From Hyphomicrobiales bacterium (lineage in GTDB: Bacteria; Pseudomonadota; Alphaproteobacteria; Rhizobiales; Rhizobiaceae), in the NCBI GenBank assembly GCA_900472395.1, contig UCHV01000021.1:1-64000 (forward strand): a stretch of 64,000 nucleotides of DNA, given 5' to 3'. The notes beneath the pieces were generated by a model. The model ran no database searches. It was not told where the DNA came from and was given only the letters and a program-made list of their open reading frames with translations. Positions 62,540 through 64,000 of the stretch are shown piece by piece. Within the stretch, counting starts at the first letter, position 1. Each line of letters begins with the position of its first letter. Made by a program: the position numbers and the translations under genes.

Positions 62540-63472
62540 TCAATCCTGTCCGCCCTGCTGCCATTTGCGGCGTTGCAGTCCGAAGAAGCTGAACATGATG
62601 GCGGCGAGCAGGAAGGGAACCATAGCAACGGCGATCGCCGCACCTTCGCCCAACTGTCCGCCGGGAATGCCGCGCTGGAAGGACAAGGTCGCCATCAGAT
62701 GTGTGGCGTTGACCGGGCCGCCCTTGGTCAGCACGTAGATCAGCTGGAAATCGGTGAATGTGAAGAGCACCGAGAAGGTCATGACGACAGCGATGATCGG
62801 CGTCAGCATCGGCAGCGTCACATATCGAAAACGCTGCCAGCCGGAGGCGCCATCCAGCGATGCCGCTTCCTGCAGCGAGGCGGGAATGGTCTGCAGGCCG
62901 GCGAGCAGCGAGATCGCCACGAAGGGAATGCCGCGCCAGACATTGGCCAGGATCACCGAGATGCGGGCGTTGGTCGGATCGCCGAGAAAGTTGATCGGCC
63001 CATTGATCAGGCCGAGCTGCATCAGCGACCACGAGATGATCGAGAACTGGGAATCGTAGATCCACCAGAAGGCGAGGGCTGAGAGAACGGTCGGCACGAC
63101 CCAAGGCAGCAGGATGATGGCGCGGAAGAAGGATTTGAACGGCAGGTGCTGGTTCAAGAGCAGCGCCAGCCAGAGGCCAAGGCCGAATTTCAGCACGGAC
63201 GCGACAAACGTGTAAAGCACGGTGTTGAACACCGACAGCCAGAAGACGTCGTCTTCCATCAGGAACTGATAGTTTTCCAGCCCGATGAAAATGCCGTCGC
63301 GGCCGATCTTGGTATCGGTGAAGCCGAGCCAGACACCCAATCCCAGCGGATAGGTGAGAAAACACAAAAGAAAGATCGCTGCCGGCAGCATGAACAGGGC
63401 GCCGAGCACATTGTTGTTCTGCAAGAGCGAGTAGAATGGCCCTCGCGTTTCCTTAGGTATCACCGTCGCCAT
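62540..63472 (-). CDS. CUT1 ABC transporter permease, MalF type (second system)
   Basis: A 310-residue permease with six membrane segments (first: VLGALFMLPAAIFLLCFLTYPLGLGVWLG). EAA loop: QEAASLDGASGWQRFRYVTLPMLTPIIAV (about 203-231). GGAGG lies six bases before the ATG at 63472; the extra ten upstream codons of the frame are not needed. It lies 12 bases before the MalG-type gene and 68 bases after the binding-protein gene. Confidence 0.94.
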   Translation of the reverse strand: MATVIPKETRGPFYSLLQNNNVLGALFMLPAAIFLLCFLTYPLGLGVWLGFTDTKIGRDGIFIGLENYQFLMEDDVFWLSVFNTVLYTFVASVLKFGLGLWLALLLNQHLPFKSFFRAIILLPWVVPTVLSALAFWWIYDSQFSIISWSLMQLGLINGPINFLGDPTNARISVILANVWRGIPFVAISLLAGLQTIPASLQEAASLDGASGWQRFRYVTLPMLTPIIAVVMTFSVLFTFTDFQLIYVLTKGGPVNATHLMATLSFQRGIPGGQLGEGAAIAVAMVPFLLAAIMFSFFGLQRRKWQQGGQD

Positions 63473-63540
63473 GACACGCCTCCAGATGAATGATGGCGAC
63501 ACGCCGAGAGCGGCGTGTCGCGTGACGTCATGTGGTCAGG

Positions 63541-64000
63541 TCAGACGCGGTAATAACGGTTGGCGCGGCGTTCGGCCTCCTTCATGGCATCTTCTGGCGA
63601 GCGCTGACCCGTGACGGCGGCAGCGAACATGTCCACCAGAACGTAATCGGCCATGGTGGCGGCCGAGGCATATCCAAGCGGACCGGCATAACCGTTCGGG
63701 CGCAGGGTTTCCGATGCGCGAGCGTAAGGGGCATGGATCGGATCTGCCGTCCAGATGGGGTTTTTCGCATAAGCCTTGAGAGCCTGGCAGCAATAGGCAC
63801 TGGAGCCCTGGATCCAGGCATTCATCTGGTCGGCTTCCATCATGAACTTGATATAGGCCTTGGCCGCTTCGGGGTATTTCGTATGCTTGAACAGCAGAAG
63901 AGAACTGGTCTGGTGCAGTTCCACGCTCTTGCCGATCGGGCCGATCGGGAAGTTCGTGGTGCGGATGTCGGCAGCGATTTCCGCCAGTTTCGGATCGCCT
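63541..64000 (-). CDS. ABC transporter substrate-binding protein, C-terminal part (second system; runs off the window)
   Basis: The open frame continues to the window end, so only about 153 C-terminal residues are present. They include FPIGPIGKSVELHQTSSLLLFKHTKYPEAAKAYIKFMMEADQMNAWIQGSS and end in AERRANRYYRV. This matches the C-terminal lobe of CUT1 sugar-binding proteins, where the imported-substrate lobe meets the hinge. It precedes two permease genes on the same strand, the usual order. The signal peptide and start lie outside the window. Confidence 0.9.
   Translation of the reverse strand, partial: GDPKLAEIAADIRTTNFPIGPIGKSVELHQTSSLLLFKHTKYPEAAKAYIKFMMEADQMNAWIQGSSAYCCQALKAYAKNPIWTADPIHAPYARASETLRPNGYAGPLGYASAATMADYVLVDMFAAAVTGQRSPEDAMKEAERRANRYYRV

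Noticed and set aside
1..64000. CRISPR arrays, intact insertion sequences, rRNA operons or a replication origin
   Set aside because: No regularly spaced repeats, transposase signatures, rRNA sequence or DnaA-box cluster was noticed on reading the window.

Overview
The window looks like a chromosomal segment of a Rhizobiales alphaproteobacterium, most likely of the Agrobacterium/Rhizobium group. This is inferred from gene content, not from a database search: a nirK-nirV-nnrR denitrification set, fused CysN/C, RirA-type iron boxes, arginase plus ornithine cyclodeaminase, an Lrp regulator, and many ABC and TRAP uptake systems. GC content is high almost throughout. The restriction-modification region (about 14.5-17.2 kb) and some promoter regions are clearly more AT-rich.

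Layout. (1) 0.2-6.1 kb, denitrification: hemN, two DUF2249 genes, nirK, nirV and nnrR, with FNR/NnrR-type TTG-N8-CAA boxes upstream of nirK and between hemN and the DUF2249 pair. (2) 6.1-10.6 kb: a DJ-1/PfpI gene divergent from soxR with a SoxR-like box, then four unrecognised membrane or exported proteins. (3) 10.6-14.5 kb: a glycosyltransferase followed by cysD and cysNC, which together make APS/PAPS. (4) 14.8-17.3 kb: a type II restriction-modification pair next to tRNA-Gln(TTG), probably acquired. (5) 17.5-19.1 kb: a copper-delivery set (DUF2946, PCuAC, SCO1). (6) 19.4-26.1 kb: a six-gene operon with a ferric/sugar-phosphate-type ABC transporter, an inositol-monophosphatase-family enzyme, a tyrosine/dual-specificity phosphatase and a LacI regulator. 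I propose it takes up an organophosphate. (7) 26.1-37.2 kb: hmuTUV hemin import, two small proteins, a chemoreceptor, arginine catabolism (arginase, ocd, divergent lrp) and a TonB-dependent haem-type receptor behind two RirA-type boxes.

(8) 37.3-41.9 kb: a catabolic cluster of unknown substrate (D-threonine-aldolase-like PLP enzyme, mandelate-racemase-type dehydratase, a GntR regulator with two winged-helix domains, and an NAD(P)-dependent Ldh2-type dehydrogenase). (9) 42.1-48.6 kb: hexuronate use (UxuR-like GntR with a clear palindromic operator, TRAP transporter, uxuA, uxuB). (10) 48.7-52.6 kb: a YghU-type glutathione transferase, small unknown proteins and an MFS anion symporter. (11) 52.9-55.2 kb: a cysteine-containing Rrf2 regulator, an SfnB-type sulfur-acquisition oxidoreductase and a small companion. 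(12) 55.4-61.6 kb: GntR, a trans-sulfuration-family PLP enzyme and a complete CUT1 ABC importer. (13) 61.6-64.0 kb: a second, convergent CUT1 importer whose binding-protein gene runs off the window end.

Most of the window serves nutrient scavenging and anaerobic respiration. Recurring features are ATGA/TGATG overlaps within operons and GC-rich stem-loops straight after three unrelated solute-binding-protein genes. The best leads for something new are the phosphatase-linked ABC operon, the restriction-modification island, the 37-42 kb catabolic cluster and the unknown membrane-protein block at 7.5-10.5 kb.
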